A stretch of DNA of 56,949 nucleotides from positions 1 through 56,949 of the forward strand of contig JAGWVC010000010.1 of the NCBI GenBank assembly GCA_018971065.1, written 5' to 3'. Positions 32,818 to 42,694 of this stretch are shown one piece after another. The stretch's first letter is position 1. Each line of letters starts with the position of its first letter. The stretch is from Sphingomonadales bacterium (GTDB taxonomy: Bacteria; Pseudomonadota; Alphaproteobacteria; Sphingomonadales; Sphingomonadaceae). Under the pieces are notes generated by a model that saw only the letters and a program-made list of their open reading frames with translations, did not search any database and was not told the DNA's origin. A program made the translations under genes and the position numbers.

Positions 32818-35268
32818 ATGACCATCAAGACCCAGCTTCTCGCCGGTTGCGCGCTCGCGCTCACCACGCTTGCCAGCGCCACCGAGGCACACGCCCAGCA
32901 GGCCGCCCCCCAGGCTGATACCAACGCCAATACCAATGAAGGCGACATCATCGTCACCGCCCGCCGCCGCGCGGAAACCGCGCAGAACACGCCGGTGCCG
33001 CTCACCGTGCTGAACGATGCGCTGCTCGAACGCTATTCGGTCAAGGGCATCGCCTCGATCGCGCAGATGACCCCGGGCCTGCTGACGGGTGAGGCTTCCG
33101 GCTCGGTCGGCGGCTCGATCTCGCTGCGCGGCGTCGGCTCGGGCGAAGCCCAGCCGTTCATCGACCAGGCCGTCTCGGTCAACGTCGATGGCGTGCAGAT
33201 CTCCACCGCCCAGCTCCTCCGCGCCGCCGAGCTCGATCTCAAGCAGATCGAAGTCCTGCGCGGACCGCAGGCACTGTTCTTCGGCAAGAACTCGCCCGGC
33301 GGCATCATCTCGCTCACCTCGGCCGATCCGGGCGACAAGCTGGAGGCCACGCTCAAGGGCGGCTATGAATTCCGCGCCCACGAACGCTATGTCGATGCCG
33401 TCCTCAGCGCCCCGCTGAACGACGAGGTCGGCGTTCGCCTCGCCGGCCACTATTCGAAGATGAACGGCTACATGAAGGTGCTGTCGCAGAACGTGCCGGC
33501 CACCCTCACCCCTTATGATCTCACCGGCTTCCCCAACCAGGACGAGGTATTCCTGCGCGGCACCCTCGCCGTCCACCCGTCGGACAGCCTGTCGATCCGC
33601 ATCAAGGGCACGTACACCAACACCAAGATCATCGGCGGCCCGTCGTACTATTCCGACATCATCGCCTGCCCCTATGGCAGCACCCCGCAGACGCCGGCGG
33701 GCACCACGTATTCCACCCCAGGCAACTGCGTGAACGATGCGGTCATCTACACCTCGCTGCTGCCGCAATCCTATATCTCCTCCAGCCCGCTCAACCTGCA
33801 GGACCGCCACGGCGGCCGCACCAACAAGCAGACGCTGCTCACCAGCATCATCGACTGGAAGCCCACGCCCGACCTGACGCTGACCTCGGTCACCGGCTAC
33901 TACGGCGTGCGCGAGAAGATCACCTCGAACGGCACCTACGACGTTACCTCGGCCTATGCCTTCGGTGTGCTGTTCGACAGTGACCAGATCAGCCAGGAAC
34001 TGCGCCTCGCCTCGAAGTTCGCCGGCCCGCTCAACTTCCTCGCCGGCGGCTATTACGAGCATCGCAAGCTCAACACCGGCACCTTCATCCAGCGCATCGC
34101 CGTCGGCGCCACCCTGCCCACCGAATACAACACCCAGGAACAGGACGCCTGGTCCGCGTTCGGCCAGTTGATGTTCGACGCCTCGCCGCAGGTCCAGCTC
34201 ACCGCCGGCGGCCGCTACACGCACGAGACCAAGCACCTGCTCAGCGTGCTCGACTATTTCCCCGCCACCAACACCAGCACCGATTTCGCGCTGCTGGCCA
34301 CGTACCCGGGCGGCCCGCAGCCCCGCGTGACGTTCAACAACTTCTCGCCCGAAGCCACCATCACCTGGAAGCCCCACAACGACCTGATGTTCTTCGCGTC
34401 CTACAAGCAGGGCTTCAAGTCGGGCGGGTTCGATGCCGCCTACACCGGCGGCGCGCTCGCCAGTCCCACGCGAATGGCCGCCGGGCAGGTGTTCCGGCCC
34501 GAGAAGGTCAAGGGCGGCGAACTGGGCATGAAGTCCGAATGGATGGGCCGCCAGTTCACCTTCAACGCCACCGCCTACTGGTACGACTATGCCGACCTGC
34601 AGGTGTCCTCGTTCGACAACACCGCCAACACCTTCCTTACCAAGAACGCCGCCAAGGCGCGCGTGCGCGGTGTCGAGCTGGAAAGCCACTACCGCCCCGC
34701 CGCCATCTCCGGCCTGACGATCAACGCCGCGCTGGCCTATAACGACGCCAAGTTCGTCGATTATGCCGCGCCGTGCTATTCGGGCCAGACCGTCGCGCTC
34801 GGCTGCAACATCGTCGCCGGCGCCCCGGTCCAGCAGCTCGGCGGCAAGCCGCTGCGCAAGGCCCCGCACTGGACCGGCAACATCGGCGGCTACTATGAGG
34901 CCGCCGTCGGCAACGCGCTCATGGCCAGCCTTTCGGCCGATCTCGCCTATTCCAGCGGCTACATGGCCTCGGCCGATTACCAGCCGGGCGGCTACCAGAA
35001 GGGCTTCGCCAAGCTCGACGCCAGCCTTCGCCTGTTCACCGCGGACCACCGCTACGAACTGGCGCTGATCGGCCGCAACCTCACCAACCAGCTCAACCTG
35101 ATCTACGTCACCGACCGCCCGCTGACCGGCAACGGCGTCAAGGGCGCGGCCAGCGCCTGCAACTCGCCCACCGACCGCACCCCCGCCGGCTGCGGCCTGC
35201 TGGCCGATCTTGTCGGCACCCCCACCCAGCCACGCTCGGTGGCGCTGCAATTCACGTTCAAATACTGA
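32818..35268 (+). CDS. TonB-dependent outer-membrane receptor
   Basis: 816 residues. Signal peptide, an N-terminal TonB-box/plug start DIIVTARRRAETAQNTPVP, plug domain with the GSISLRGVGSGEAQPF segment and LRGPQALFFGKNSPGGII, then a 22-strand barrel ending in LQFTFKY. Belongs to the large sphingomonad receptor class that imports hydrophobic or plant-derived substrates and siderophores, not separable by sequence alone. GGAGGGG ribosome site. Preceded by a LysR regulator and an operator-like palindrome, so substrate-induced control is plausible. Confidence 0.92.
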   Translation: MTIKTQLLAGCALALTTLASATEAHAQQAAPQADTNANTNEGDIIVTARRRAETAQNTPVPLTVLNDALLERYSVKGIASIAQMTPGLLTGEASGSVGGSISLRGVGSGEAQPFIDQAVSVNVDGVQISTAQLLRAAELDLKQIEVLRGPQALFFGKNSPGGIISLTSADPGDKLEATLKGGYEFRAHERYVDAVLSAPLNDEVGVRLAGHYSKMNGYMKVLSQNVPATLTPYDLTGFPNQDEVFLRGTLAVHPSDSLSIRIKGTYTNTKIIGGPSYYSDIIACPYGSTPQTPAGTTYSTPGNCVNDAVIYTSLLPQSYISSSPLNLQDRHGGRTNKQTLLTSIIDWKPTPDLTLTSVTGYYGVREKITSNGTYDVTSAYAFGVLFDSDQISQELRLASKFAGPLNFLAGGYYEHRKLNTGTFIQRIAVGATLPTEYNTQEQDAWSAFGQLMFDASPQVQLTAGGRYTHETKHLLSVLDYFPATNTSTDFALLATYPGGPQPRVTFNNFSPEATITWKPHNDLMFFASYKQGFKSGGFDAAYTGGALASPTRMAAGQVFRPEKVKGGELGMKSEWMGRQFTFNATAYWYDYADLQVSSFDNTANTFLTKNAAKARVRGVELESHYRPAAISGLTINAALAYNDAKFVDYAAPCYSGQTVALGCNIVAGAPVQQLGGKPLRKAPHWTGNIGGYYEAAVGNALMASLSADLAYSSGYMASADYQPGGYQKGFAKLDASLRLFTADHRYELALIGRNLTNQLNLIYVTDRPLTGNGVKGAASACNSPTDRTPAGCGLLADLVGTPTQPRSVALQFTFKY

Positions 35269-35293
35269 TCCGGCAAGTCCGGCAGGCAATGAA

Positions 35294-35324
35294 AAAGGCG
35301 GGGAGGACAACCCTCCCCGCCTTT
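35294..35324. terminator. Bidirectional terminator between TonB receptor and cyclophilin
   Basis: Perfect 13-bp stem AAAGGCGGGGAGG / CCTCCCCGCCTTT with a 5-base loop. It carries an A-run on one side and a T-run on the other, so it can serve both convergent genes. Confidence 0.9.
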
Positions 35325-35353
35325 CCTGTTTTCCGTAACCCCGGAAGCGCCGA

Positions 35354-35809
<456 letters not shown>

Positions 35810-35891
35810 CGGGCATCTCCTCTGTATCGCGGCCCGATATAGGCAAGCCGGCCGCAAAGTCACCCCCACTCGGCACGCCGGCTGCTCTGCT

Positions 35892-35906
35892 GTTGCAATT
35901 GCGAAC
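35892..35906. promoter_or_regulatory. GCAATTGC-centred palindrome before mgtE
   Basis: GTTGCAATTGCGAAC is a near-palindrome around GCAATTGC, 22 bases before mgtE and in the ppiB divergent region. It resembles the TTGC..GCAA pattern of Fur-family metal-regulator boxes in alphaproteobacteria. One near match only. Confidence 0.25.
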
Positions 35907-35927
35907 CGGGCGTCTAGACCGGCGGCA

Positions 35928-37370
35928 ATGTCTGTCGAGCAAGCCGAATCCCTGCGTCACGAAGAAGCCGTGCCCGACACGGTGGATACGGCCGTGCCCT
36001 CGCCCGAAAGCGACCGGCTGGACGAGGAAAACCGCCTCAAGCCCGAATATGTCCGCAAAGTCCGCGAGGCGCTGGACGAAGGCGACGGCGACCGCGTCTA
36101 CACCCTGGTCGAACCGCTTCACCCGGCCGACATCGCCGACCTGTTCGAGCTGGTCCCCGCTGACGAGCGCCCCGCCCTGGTCGCCGCCATCAACGACCTG
36201 ATGGGCTCGGAAGTCTTCGCCGAACTCAACGACCACGTCCGCGAACTGCTGGTCGAGGCGCTTCCCGCCGAAGACATCGCCGAAATCGCCGAGCAACTCG
36301 ACACCGACGACGCCGTCGCCATGCTCGAGGACCTCGACGAGGAGGACCAGCAGGCCGTCCTTGCCGAGATGGAGCCGGAAGACCGCGCCGCCATCGAATC
36401 GGCGCTGGCCTACCCCGAGGAAACCGCCGGCCGCCTGATGAGCCGCGACGTCATCGCGGTGCCTGAGCACATGACGGTCGGCAGCCTGATCGACTACCTG
36501 CGCGACGCACGCGATCTCGCCACCGAATTCTGGGAAGTGTTCATCGTCGATGCCCACCACCACCCGGTGGGTACTTGCGCATTGTCATGGATTCTCCGCG
36601 CCCCGCGCAGCGTCGCCATCGCCGACGTGATGATGCGCGACCAGACGCTGATCCCGGTCGGCATGGACCAGGAGGAAGTCGCCCTCCGCTTCCAGAAATA
36701 CGCGCTGATCTCGGCCGCCGTGGTCGATCCCGACGGCCGCCTCGTCGGCCAGATCACCGTCGATGACATCGTCCACATCATCCAGGAAGAAGCCAGCGAG
36801 GACGTGCTGGCGCTGTCCGGCGCCGGCGACGGCGACATCAACGAACCGCTGCCGCTGACCATCAAGAGCCGCATGTGGTGGCTGTTCATCAACCTCGGCA
36901 CCGCCATCCTCGCCTCCTCGGTGGTCGCCGCGTTCGAAAGCACCATCGCCCGCCTCGTCACGCTGGCGGTGATCATGCCGATCATCTCCGGCATGGGCGG
37001 CAACGCGGCCACGCAGACGATGGCGGTCACCGTCCGCGCGCTCGCCACCAACCAGCTCACCAGCAGCAACACCTGGCGGATGATCCTGCGCGAATGGTGG
37101 ATCGCCTCGGCCAACGGCGCCGGCCTCGGCGCGCTGATGGCGGTGGGCTGCCAGTTGATGTACCACGACGTGTGGCTCAGCCTCGTCGTGCTGCTGGCGA
37201 TGATCCTCAACCTGCTCAACGCCGGCCTCTCCGGCGTGCTGATCCCGCTGGGCCTCGAAAAGCTGAAGATCGACCCTGCCGTGGTCTCCACCGTATTCGT
37301 CACCACCATGACCGACACGCTCGGCTTCTTCTTCTTCCTCGGCCTTGCCGCGCTGTTCCAGTTGCATTGA
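35928..37370 (+). CDS. mgtE: Magnesium transporter MgtE
   Basis: 480 residues: an N-terminal helical MgtE_N domain (acidic), two CBS domains (residues about 145-280) that gate the channel, and a five-helix transmembrane part with GMGGNAATQ near the metal path. Imports Mg2+ (and Co2+) across the inner membrane. The ATG at 35928 follows the divergent ppiB promoter; longer in-frame sequence runs into the ppiB gene. Gene order to DUF1489 is tight (13 bases). Confidence 0.94.
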   Translation: MSVEQAESLRHEEAVPDTVDTAVPSPESDRLDEENRLKPEYVRKVREALDEGDGDRVYTLVEPLHPADIADLFELVPADERPALVAAINDLMGSEVFAELNDHVRELLVEALPAEDIAEIAEQLDTDDAVAMLEDLDEEDQQAVLAEMEPEDRAAIESALAYPEETAGRLMSRDVIAVPEHMTVGSLIDYLRDARDLATEFWEVFIVDAHHHPVGTCALSWILRAPRSVAIADVMMRDQTLIPVGMDQEEVALRFQKYALISAAVVDPDGRLVGQITVDDIVHIIQEEASEDVLALSGAGDGDINEPLPLTIKSRMWWLFINLGTAILASSVVAAFESTIARLVTLAVIMPIISGMGGNAATQTMAVTVRALATNQLTSSNTWRMILREWWIASANGAGLGALMAVGCQLMYHDVWLSLVVLLAMILNLLNAGLSGVLIPLGLEKLKIDPAVVSTVFVTTMTDTLGFFFFLGLAALFQLH

Positions 37371-37383
37371 TGCGCCGGCATCG

Positions 37384-37794
37384 ATGACGGCCACACTCCA
37401 CCTCACCAAGATCGCCTTCGGCAGCGAAAGCCCCGATACCCTGCGCGCCTGGCTCGAAAGCCAGCAGCACGGCGAATTCGGCGAAGCCCGCCTCACCACC
37501 CGCTACATCCCCAAGCGCCTGGCCGAACTCGAAGGCGGCTCGCTCTACTGGATTCACCACCACGCCCTCGTCGGCCGCTCGCCGATCCTCGGCTTCGAAC
37601 AGCGCCCCGACGGCAAGTGGTGGATCAGACTCCAGCCGACGCTGATCCCCATCCACCCCGTCCCCCGCCGCGCCCACCAGGGCTGGCGCTACCTCAACGC
37701 GGCCGACGCGCCCGCAGACCTGGCTGCAGGCGAAGACAGCGAAGCCCTACCCGGCCACCTCGTCACCGAACTGGCGAAACTCGGGCTGGTATAG
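37384..37794 (+). CDS. DUF1489-family protein
   Basis: 136 residues, starting HLTKIAFGSESPDTLRAWLES and containing TRYIPKRLAELEGGSLYWIHHHALVGRSPILGF, the DUF1489 core. Alphaproteobacterial family of unknown function. 13 bases after mgtE, so likely cotranscribed. A conserved Trp-rich patch (WWIRL) and IHHH cluster may bind a ligand or RNA. Confidence 0.85.
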   Translation: MTATLHLTKIAFGSESPDTLRAWLESQQHGEFGEARLTTRYIPKRLAELEGGSLYWIHHHALVGRSPILGFEQRPDGKWWIRLQPTLIPIHPVPRRAHQGWRYLNAADAPADLAAGEDSEALPGHLVTELAKLGLV

Positions 37795-37804
37795 CGCGCC
37801 TGTT

Positions 37805-38635
37805 CTAACCACCCACCCATTCTGCCGTGAGCTCACCCTTGTGCCCCTCGGGCGCCAGCGCCGCGCGCAGGGCTTCCAGCAGCGGCGGCAGCGCCTGCGT
37901 GAAGGCATAAGGCGGGTTGACGATGAACAAGCCCGCGCCGTTATAGATGCCCGGCTGATCGCTGTCGTACAGCCAATGCTCCACCGTCAGCAGTTTGGGG
38001 ATGCCCAGCTTGCGCAACTGATGCTTCCACTGCGCATGGTTGGCGCGCTCCTTCAGCGGATACCAGATCACCGTCACGCCATGCGCCCACTTCCGCATGG
38101 CCGCGCCCAGCGTCGCCGTGATCCGCGCGCGTTCATCGGTCTGCTCATACGGCGGATCGACCACCACCACCCCGCGCGGGCTTCGCGGCGGCACCATCGC
38201 CAGCCACAGCTCGTAGGCGTCGCGCTCATGCACGGCAGCCGATGCGCCGCGCATCGCGACGCGCAGGCTGTGGACGTCCTCGGGATGCTTCTCGTTCAGG
38301 ATCAGCAAATCCTGCCCCCGCAGCAACTGCGCCAGAATCCGCGGCGAACCGGGATAGAGGCGCGGCTCTTCCCCCGCATTCACCGCCCGCACGGTAGCAC
38401 GGTAGTCATCCAGCAACGGGTTCGCATCGGCAAACGCCCGCACCACGCCCTGCACGGCCTCACCCGTGCGCTGCGCGTCGTCGCCGCCAAGGTCGTACAG
38501 CCCGCACCCGGCATGGGTATCGATCAACGTCAGCGCGCTCTCTTTCTGCTGCAACGCCCGCACCAACGCGATCAGCAGACAGTGCTTGACGACATCGGCG
38601 CTGTTGCCGGCATGGAAGGAATGGCGATAATTCAC
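37805..38635 (-). CDS. rlmJ: 23S rRNA (adenine-N6) methyltransferase RlmJ
   Basis: 276 residues. MNYRHSFHAGNSADVVKHCLLIALV is the family signature; LIDTHAGCGLYDL is the SAM loop and VVVDPPYE the N6-adenine methyltransferase DPPY motif. It methylates A2030 of 23S rRNA. Convergent with the DUF1489 gene. Confidence 0.93.
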   Translation of the reverse strand: MNYRHSFHAGNSADVVKHCLLIALVRALQQKESALTLIDTHAGCGLYDLGGDDAQRTGEAVQGVVRAFADANPLLDDYRATVRAVNAGEEPRLYPGSPRILAQLLRGQDLLILNEKHPEDVHSLRVAMRGASAAVHERDAYELWLAMVPPRSPRGVVVVDPPYEQTDERARITATLGAAMRKWAHGVTVIWYPLKERANHAQWKHQLRKLGIPKLLTVEHWLYDSDQPGIYNGAGLFIVNPPYAFTQALPPLLEALRAALAPEGHKGELTAEWVGG

Positions 38636-38948
38636 TGCGATTCAGAATCCTGACGATCTACCGGGCAGCGAAGCCCGGCGAGAGGCGATCGAAGTCACCA
38701 ATCCGGCGCCCCTATATCGTCACATGAAAACCTTCAAAGCCCTTGTGCACGAAGCCTGATGCTCTCGTCAGCGATCGCCGCTACCCGCTCGTCACGAAAC
38801 AAGCGCCTTTTAAGTACGCCGGCCATCAGGCTTGAAGCAGATCAACCCGTCGCCGTTTGCCGGCACTCGGATCGCGGGACTCAACTGCCATTTGCGCTTG
38901 AGCTCAACAACAGCGGTTTCAGCCAGGATTTGTCTTTCGCCTGGCCCG
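38636..38948. other. Non-coding gap of about 310 bases upstream of rlmJ
   Basis: No gene with coding support. The only structure noticed is TCAGAATCCTGA beside the rlmJ start (about 38642-38653) and a TATAGG with a poorly spaced TTGAAG on the minus strand, which could be the rlmJ promoter. Overlapping open frames lack ribosome sites. Confidence 0.5.
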
Positions 38949-39326
38949 CTATGGTGCAGGAAACGTCGGCAGGGCGTGCCAGTTGCCTTGCTTGCCATTG
39001 CTTGCTGTTACCGGCTCGGGATCCTGGGCAAAGCTGTAGACCGGCCTTCCGTCATAGGCCCACTGCAGCGAACCGTCCGTTCGCTTGATCGGCGTCCATT
39101 TGCCGACGGGACGGTCGCTGCCGAGGACGTTGAGAGGGTGCCACGTTGTCGCGCAGGTGCCATTGCAGTTGGACTTGCCCGGCTCGTCCTGATCGAACGT
39201 GTAGAGCAGGTTGTTGTCGATCAGGTTGCGCATGACCCACACCGAATTTTCCTGTCCAGCCTGGACGGATGATTCCGGTACCGCCGGTGCAGCCGAAGCG
39301 AGAGCCAGCAGGATGACGAGGGACAC
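38949..39326 (-). CDS. Small secreted protein with YxFxxD repeats (COG4315 lipoprotein-like)
   Basis: 125 residues. GTG start preceded by GGAAGGAAA. Signal peptide (cleavage near ASAAPA), no lipobox cysteine. Two repeats, LYTFDQDEPGKSNC..CATTWHPL and VYSFAQD...WHAL, fit the COG4315/Lipoprotein_15 family with conserved Y-x-F/W-x-x-D. Two cysteines may form a disulfide in the first. Function unknown; divergent from the tannase-like gene, so perhaps coexpressed. Confidence 0.7.
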   Translation of the reverse strand: MSLVILLALASAAPAVPESSVQAGQENSVWVMRNLIDNNLLYTFDQDEPGKSNCNGTCATTWHPLNVLGSDRPVGKWTPIKRTDGSLQWAYDGRPVYSFAQDPEPVTASNGKQGNWHALPTFPAP

Positions 39327-39344
39327 CCGGTTTCCTTCCCATTC

Positions 39345-39372
39345 TTGACGCAGGCTTGCGCTTGGCCGTCAA
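39345..39372. promoter_or_regulatory. TTGACG...CGTCAA inverted repeat in divergent promoter region
   Basis: TTGACG (39345-39350) and CGTCAA (39367-39372) flank 16 bases between the secreted-protein and tannase-like genes. Each arm resembles a -35 box on one strand, but no fitting -10 follows. Confidence 0.3.
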
Positions 39373-39461
39373 TTGGCGAATGTTCGTGCGCAATACAAGT
39401 TCAGGACATGAAACATCGGAAGCGCCGTATCGACGGCAGCCGATCGGGAGGATGGAAAGCC

Positions 39462-41666
39462 ATGGCAACGCAAGCGCGCTCGAAATCGAGGCGGAGAATC
39501 AGCCGACTCCTGACGGCATCCGGTCTGCTGTTCGGGGGCATCATCACGGCCGCAGCGCCGGCCGCGGCGGAAACCTGCAAGTTCGCGCCCTTTCGCCAGA
39601 TCGACCGCGATACCGGCGTCGAGCCGCAATTGCTGATCGACGGGACCTGCGTCGATCCGGCCTATAACGAAGCGACCTTCGTCGTCGACAAGACCGAGCA
39701 ACTGACCTTCCAGGTGCCCGATGGCGGCCCGCTCATTCCCTATACGCAGGTCACCGGCCATTTCCCCGCAACCAGCACCGAAACGACCCTGCCACCCGGT
39801 GTGCGGCAGAGCCCGACGACGTTCCAGCAAAACTATGTCTTCCGTTTCCCGGCGAAGGCGTTCTGGCGCAACCGCTCGTTCGAAGGCCAGCACCCGACCG
39901 GTGGGGGCGTGGTCGATAACCGGATGGCCTTCACCAATGGCTCTTTTTCCGTGAACTGGATGAGCGCCAGCGTGCCCAATGCCGTCGCAAGTCATCGCCA
40001 CGAAGCGGCCGCCACCAAGGTGGCCAAGGCCTTTGCCAATCGGCTCTATGGCAACACCGCGCACATCTACAGCTACTTCTGGGGATGCAGCGGCGGTGGC
40101 ATCGTGGCGATGGCAGCGGCCGAGAATGTCACCGGGGTCTGGGACGGCGTCGAGGTGCAATGCACCGGGCCGACGGGCGTCAGCACCTACCACTCGTTCC
40201 AGTGGCAGGCGCACTATACCATGGCCGTTTCCCAGGCAAAACAGGATGCCGTCGCCGCCGCCGCCGTTCCGGGCGGCACCGGCGACATCCATGCCGGCCT
40301 CAACGACGAGGAGAAGTCGGTCCTCGACGAGTTTCTTGCCGCCGGTTATCCGCTGGCGATCATCGGCAAGCATTTCCCCAGCTTCATTCCGCTGGTCGAT
40401 CCCATCGACATCCGCCTTGCCGATCCGACTTACGAGACGGATTTCTGGTCGAAGCCGGGCTACGCCGGGTCCGCCCCGCCAAATTACCTGAAGGCGGCGC
40501 TGGTGGATGGCTGGGCCACGGTTACCGGGATCACCCGCGATACCGCCGGCACCCCGGTCGCCGTGCAGTTCGACAAGGCGACGCTGCCGGCACTGGGCTC
40601 GCTTGGCGACAACTATCTGGAATACTGGGTCTATGCCGACGACGGCACGACGCGCCTGGTCGATCCCACCCGCTCGTTCGGCGCCCCGACCGAGAACAAG
40701 CGGCGCTTCAGCCTGCAAGGCACGCTTGACCCCGCGACGGCGACGCTGACGCTGACCGGCGCGGTCAAGGACGCCTTTGGTGGTTCGGCGCCGATCACCA
40801 ACAGCCCGATGCTGCTGGGCGGCCTGAAGATCGGCAGCAAGCTGCGGGTCAACAACCGCTTCATCCTGGCGATGTACTTCTACCCGCGCCACAGCATCAT
40901 CGCCGGCATGCACAGCTACGACCAGTACCGCAATGCCGATGGTTCGCCGAAATATCCGCAGCGTGCGGACACCAGCGTGCTGACCCATTCGAACTACCGC
41001 ACCTCGGGCGGCCGGATCGAAACCGGCGCGATCCGGACGAAGGTGATGATCCTCGAAGGAATGGACGACAACCTGTCCTGGCCGATCTTCAACGCCAGCT
41101 ATGCCGAGCGGGTGCGCAGCACGCTGGGGCCGGGCAGGGCCGAACAGATGATGCGCTTCTACCTGCACGATCATGGCCGCCATGCCCAGGGCGCCGGACA
41201 GCCCGGCGTGTTCCAGCAATCGGTGCAGGACCTGATGGCCTGGGCCGAGAAGGGCATCGCGCCGCCGCCATCGACGCGCTACACGATCAGCAACGGGCAA
41301 TTGATCCCGGCCCCGCGCGCAAGCGAACGGCATGGGCTTCAGCCAGTGATGAGCCTTTCCGCAAACGATGCCTCACGCGCCACGGTGGGCGTCAACCAGC
41401 CGGTGAAACTCGTGGCAAACCTGGAAATGCCGCCCATGACCGGGCAGATCGTCCAGTACACCTGGACGATCGGTGACAAATCGGACGCACCGATCACGCT
41501 GGCAACGCCGAAGCCGATGGTAGCAGTCGAGCGGGAAATAACCTTCTCTGCTCCGGGCACATACGTGATCCGCCTGAGCGTGAACGGACAACGTGATGGC
41601 CTCGCCAATCCAGCCAACCAGACCCTGCTGCAGAACTATAAGGAGATTCGCGTCGTGGTGCGATAG
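39462..41666 (+). CDS. Large secreted tannase/feruloyl-esterase-like alpha/beta hydrolase with C-terminal PKD-like domain
   Basis: 734 residues from ATG 39462, where a signal peptide (twin Arg-rich n-region, ending AAPAAAE) starts; an in-frame ATG 18 codons earlier lacks this. GCSGGG holds the nucleophile S210 (tannases have GCSTGG), with EGMDDNLSW and HDHGRHAQG giving the likely Asp and His. The last 90 residues (SLSANDASRATVGVNQPVKL...APGTYVIRLSVNG) look like a PKD/Ig-like module. It probably cleaves an ester of a plant phenolic or polymer outside the inner membrane. Substrate unproven. No transporter is adjacent, but it lies 4 kb from a TonB receptor. Confidence 0.75.
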   Translation: MATQARSKSRRRISRLLTASGLLFGGIITAAAPAAAETCKFAPFRQIDRDTGVEPQLLIDGTCVDPAYNEATFVVDKTEQLTFQVPDGGPLIPYTQVTGHFPATSTETTLPPGVRQSPTTFQQNYVFRFPAKAFWRNRSFEGQHPTGGGVVDNRMAFTNGSFSVNWMSASVPNAVASHRHEAAATKVAKAFANRLYGNTAHIYSYFWGCSGGGIVAMAAAENVTGVWDGVEVQCTGPTGVSTYHSFQWQAHYTMAVSQAKQDAVAAAAVPGGTGDIHAGLNDEEKSVLDEFLAAGYPLAIIGKHFPSFIPLVDPIDIRLADPTYETDFWSKPGYAGSAPPNYLKAALVDGWATVTGITRDTAGTPVAVQFDKATLPALGSLGDNYLEYWVYADDGTTRLVDPTRSFGAPTENKRRFSLQGTLDPATATLTLTGAVKDAFGGSAPITNSPMLLGGLKIGSKLRVNNRFILAMYFYPRHSIIAGMHSYDQYRNADGSPKYPQRADTSVLTHSNYRTSGGRIETGAIRTKVMILEGMDDNLSWPIFNASYAERVRSTLGPGRAEQMMRFYLHDHGRHAQGAGQPGVFQQSVQDLMAWAEKGIAPPPSTRYTISNGQLIPAPRASERHGLQPVMSLSANDASRATVGVNQPVKLVANLEMPPMTGQIVQYTWTIGDKSDAPITLATPKPMVAVEREITFSAPGTYVIRLSVNGQRDGLANPANQTLLQNYKEIRVVVR

Positions 41667-41711
41667 CGCCAAGAAGGCCCAATCTCACCGAATGGTTCAG
41701 TCCAGATCGGA

Positions 41712-41734
41712 CGTTCGCATACCAGAAGCGAACG
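41712..41734. terminator. Hairpin between convergent tannase-like and nudC genes
   Basis: CGTTCGC and GCGAACG around nine bases, 45 bases after the tannase-like stop. Without a T-run it is a weak candidate. Confidence 0.3.
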
Positions 41735-41794
41735 CCCTGATTTGGCCGGGTTCCGACGCGCCACCGCGCGTCACCAGCCGCCAGCCGCCAGCCC

Positions 41795-42694
41795 TCACCC
41801 CCGCCGCAACCACCAGTCCAGCAAGTGCCAAGCCACCGCATGCGGCGGCGGCAGGCCCAGCACCTCGCCCATCTCGCCCCGCGCCCGCGCCGCCATCGCC
41901 TCGGCGACCTCGCCGCGCGTGAACCACCGCGCATCGTCCAGCTCGGCCTTGTCCACCACCAGCTCGCGCCCCAGCGCCTCGGCATGGCAGCCGATCATCA
42001 GCGAGCTGGGGAACGGCCACGGCTGGCTGCACACATAGGTCACCCGGCCCACCCGCACCCCGGCTTCCTCGAACACCTCGCGCGCCACCGCTTCCTCGAT
42101 GCTTTCGCCCGGCTCGATGAACCCCGCCAGCGCCGAAAACTGCTTGGCCGGAAACCGCGGCTGCCGCCCCAGCAGCACGTCGCCACCGTGCTCCACCAGC
42201 ATGATCGCCACCGGATCGGTGCGCGGGAAATGCTCGGCCCGGCATAAATCCGAAACGCAATCCCGCTGCCAGCCGCCCTTGGCAATCCGGGTCGCGCCGC
42301 CACACTTCGCGCAGAACCGGTGCCGCGCGTGCCACCCCGCCAGCGCCCGCGCGATTCCATACGTCGCCAGCGGCTCGGGCGGCAGATCGGCCAGCACCTG
42401 CCAGATGCGCGGATTGGGCGGTGCCACACTCGCCGATCCCGCCCCCGGCGCCCGCGCGAAACACCCGCGCCCCTCGCCATCCAGCCCCAGGAAGATCAGT
42501 TCATCGTCCGGCCCGGCTTCGGCCAGCGACCCCCACGACAGGCTGCCGTCCGGCTCGCAGACCGGCTCGATCCCCTCCAGCCGCAACAACCGCGCCCGCG
42601 CATTCATCAGCCCGGCCAGCGCCTCGGCATCACCCCGGATGTGATCGGCCCGGTTCAACGCCGATCCCGAAAACGCGATTGTCCGCCCGTCCAT
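41795..42694 (-). CDS. nudC: NAD(H) pyrophosphatase / RNA-decapping Nudix enzyme
   Basis: 299 residues. A zinc ribbon (CAKCGG and CVSDLC), a complete Nudix box GFIEPGESIEEAVAREVFEEAGV and the SQPWPFPSS NudC motif. It hydrolyses NAD(H) and can remove NAD caps from RNA. The start ATG directly abuts the mutY stop, so it is coupled to mutY. Confidence 0.93.
   Translation of the reverse strand: MDGRTIAFSGSALNRADHIRGDAEALAGLMNARARLLRLEGIEPVCEPDGSLSWGSLAEAGPDDELIFLGLDGEGRGCFARAPGAGSASVAPPNPRIWQVLADLPPEPLATYGIARALAGWHARHRFCAKCGGATRIAKGGWQRDCVSDLCRAEHFPRTDPVAIMLVEHGGDVLLGRQPRFPAKQFSALAGFIEPGESIEEAVAREVFEEAGVRVGRVTYVCSQPWPFPSSLMIGCHAEALGRELVVDKAELDDARWFTRGEVAEAMAARARGEMGEVLGLPPPHAVAWHLLDWWLRRG

Noticed and set aside
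39408..39461. Alternative upstream ATG for the tannase-like gene
   Set aside because: Adds 18 basic residues before the signal peptide without a convincing ribosome site.
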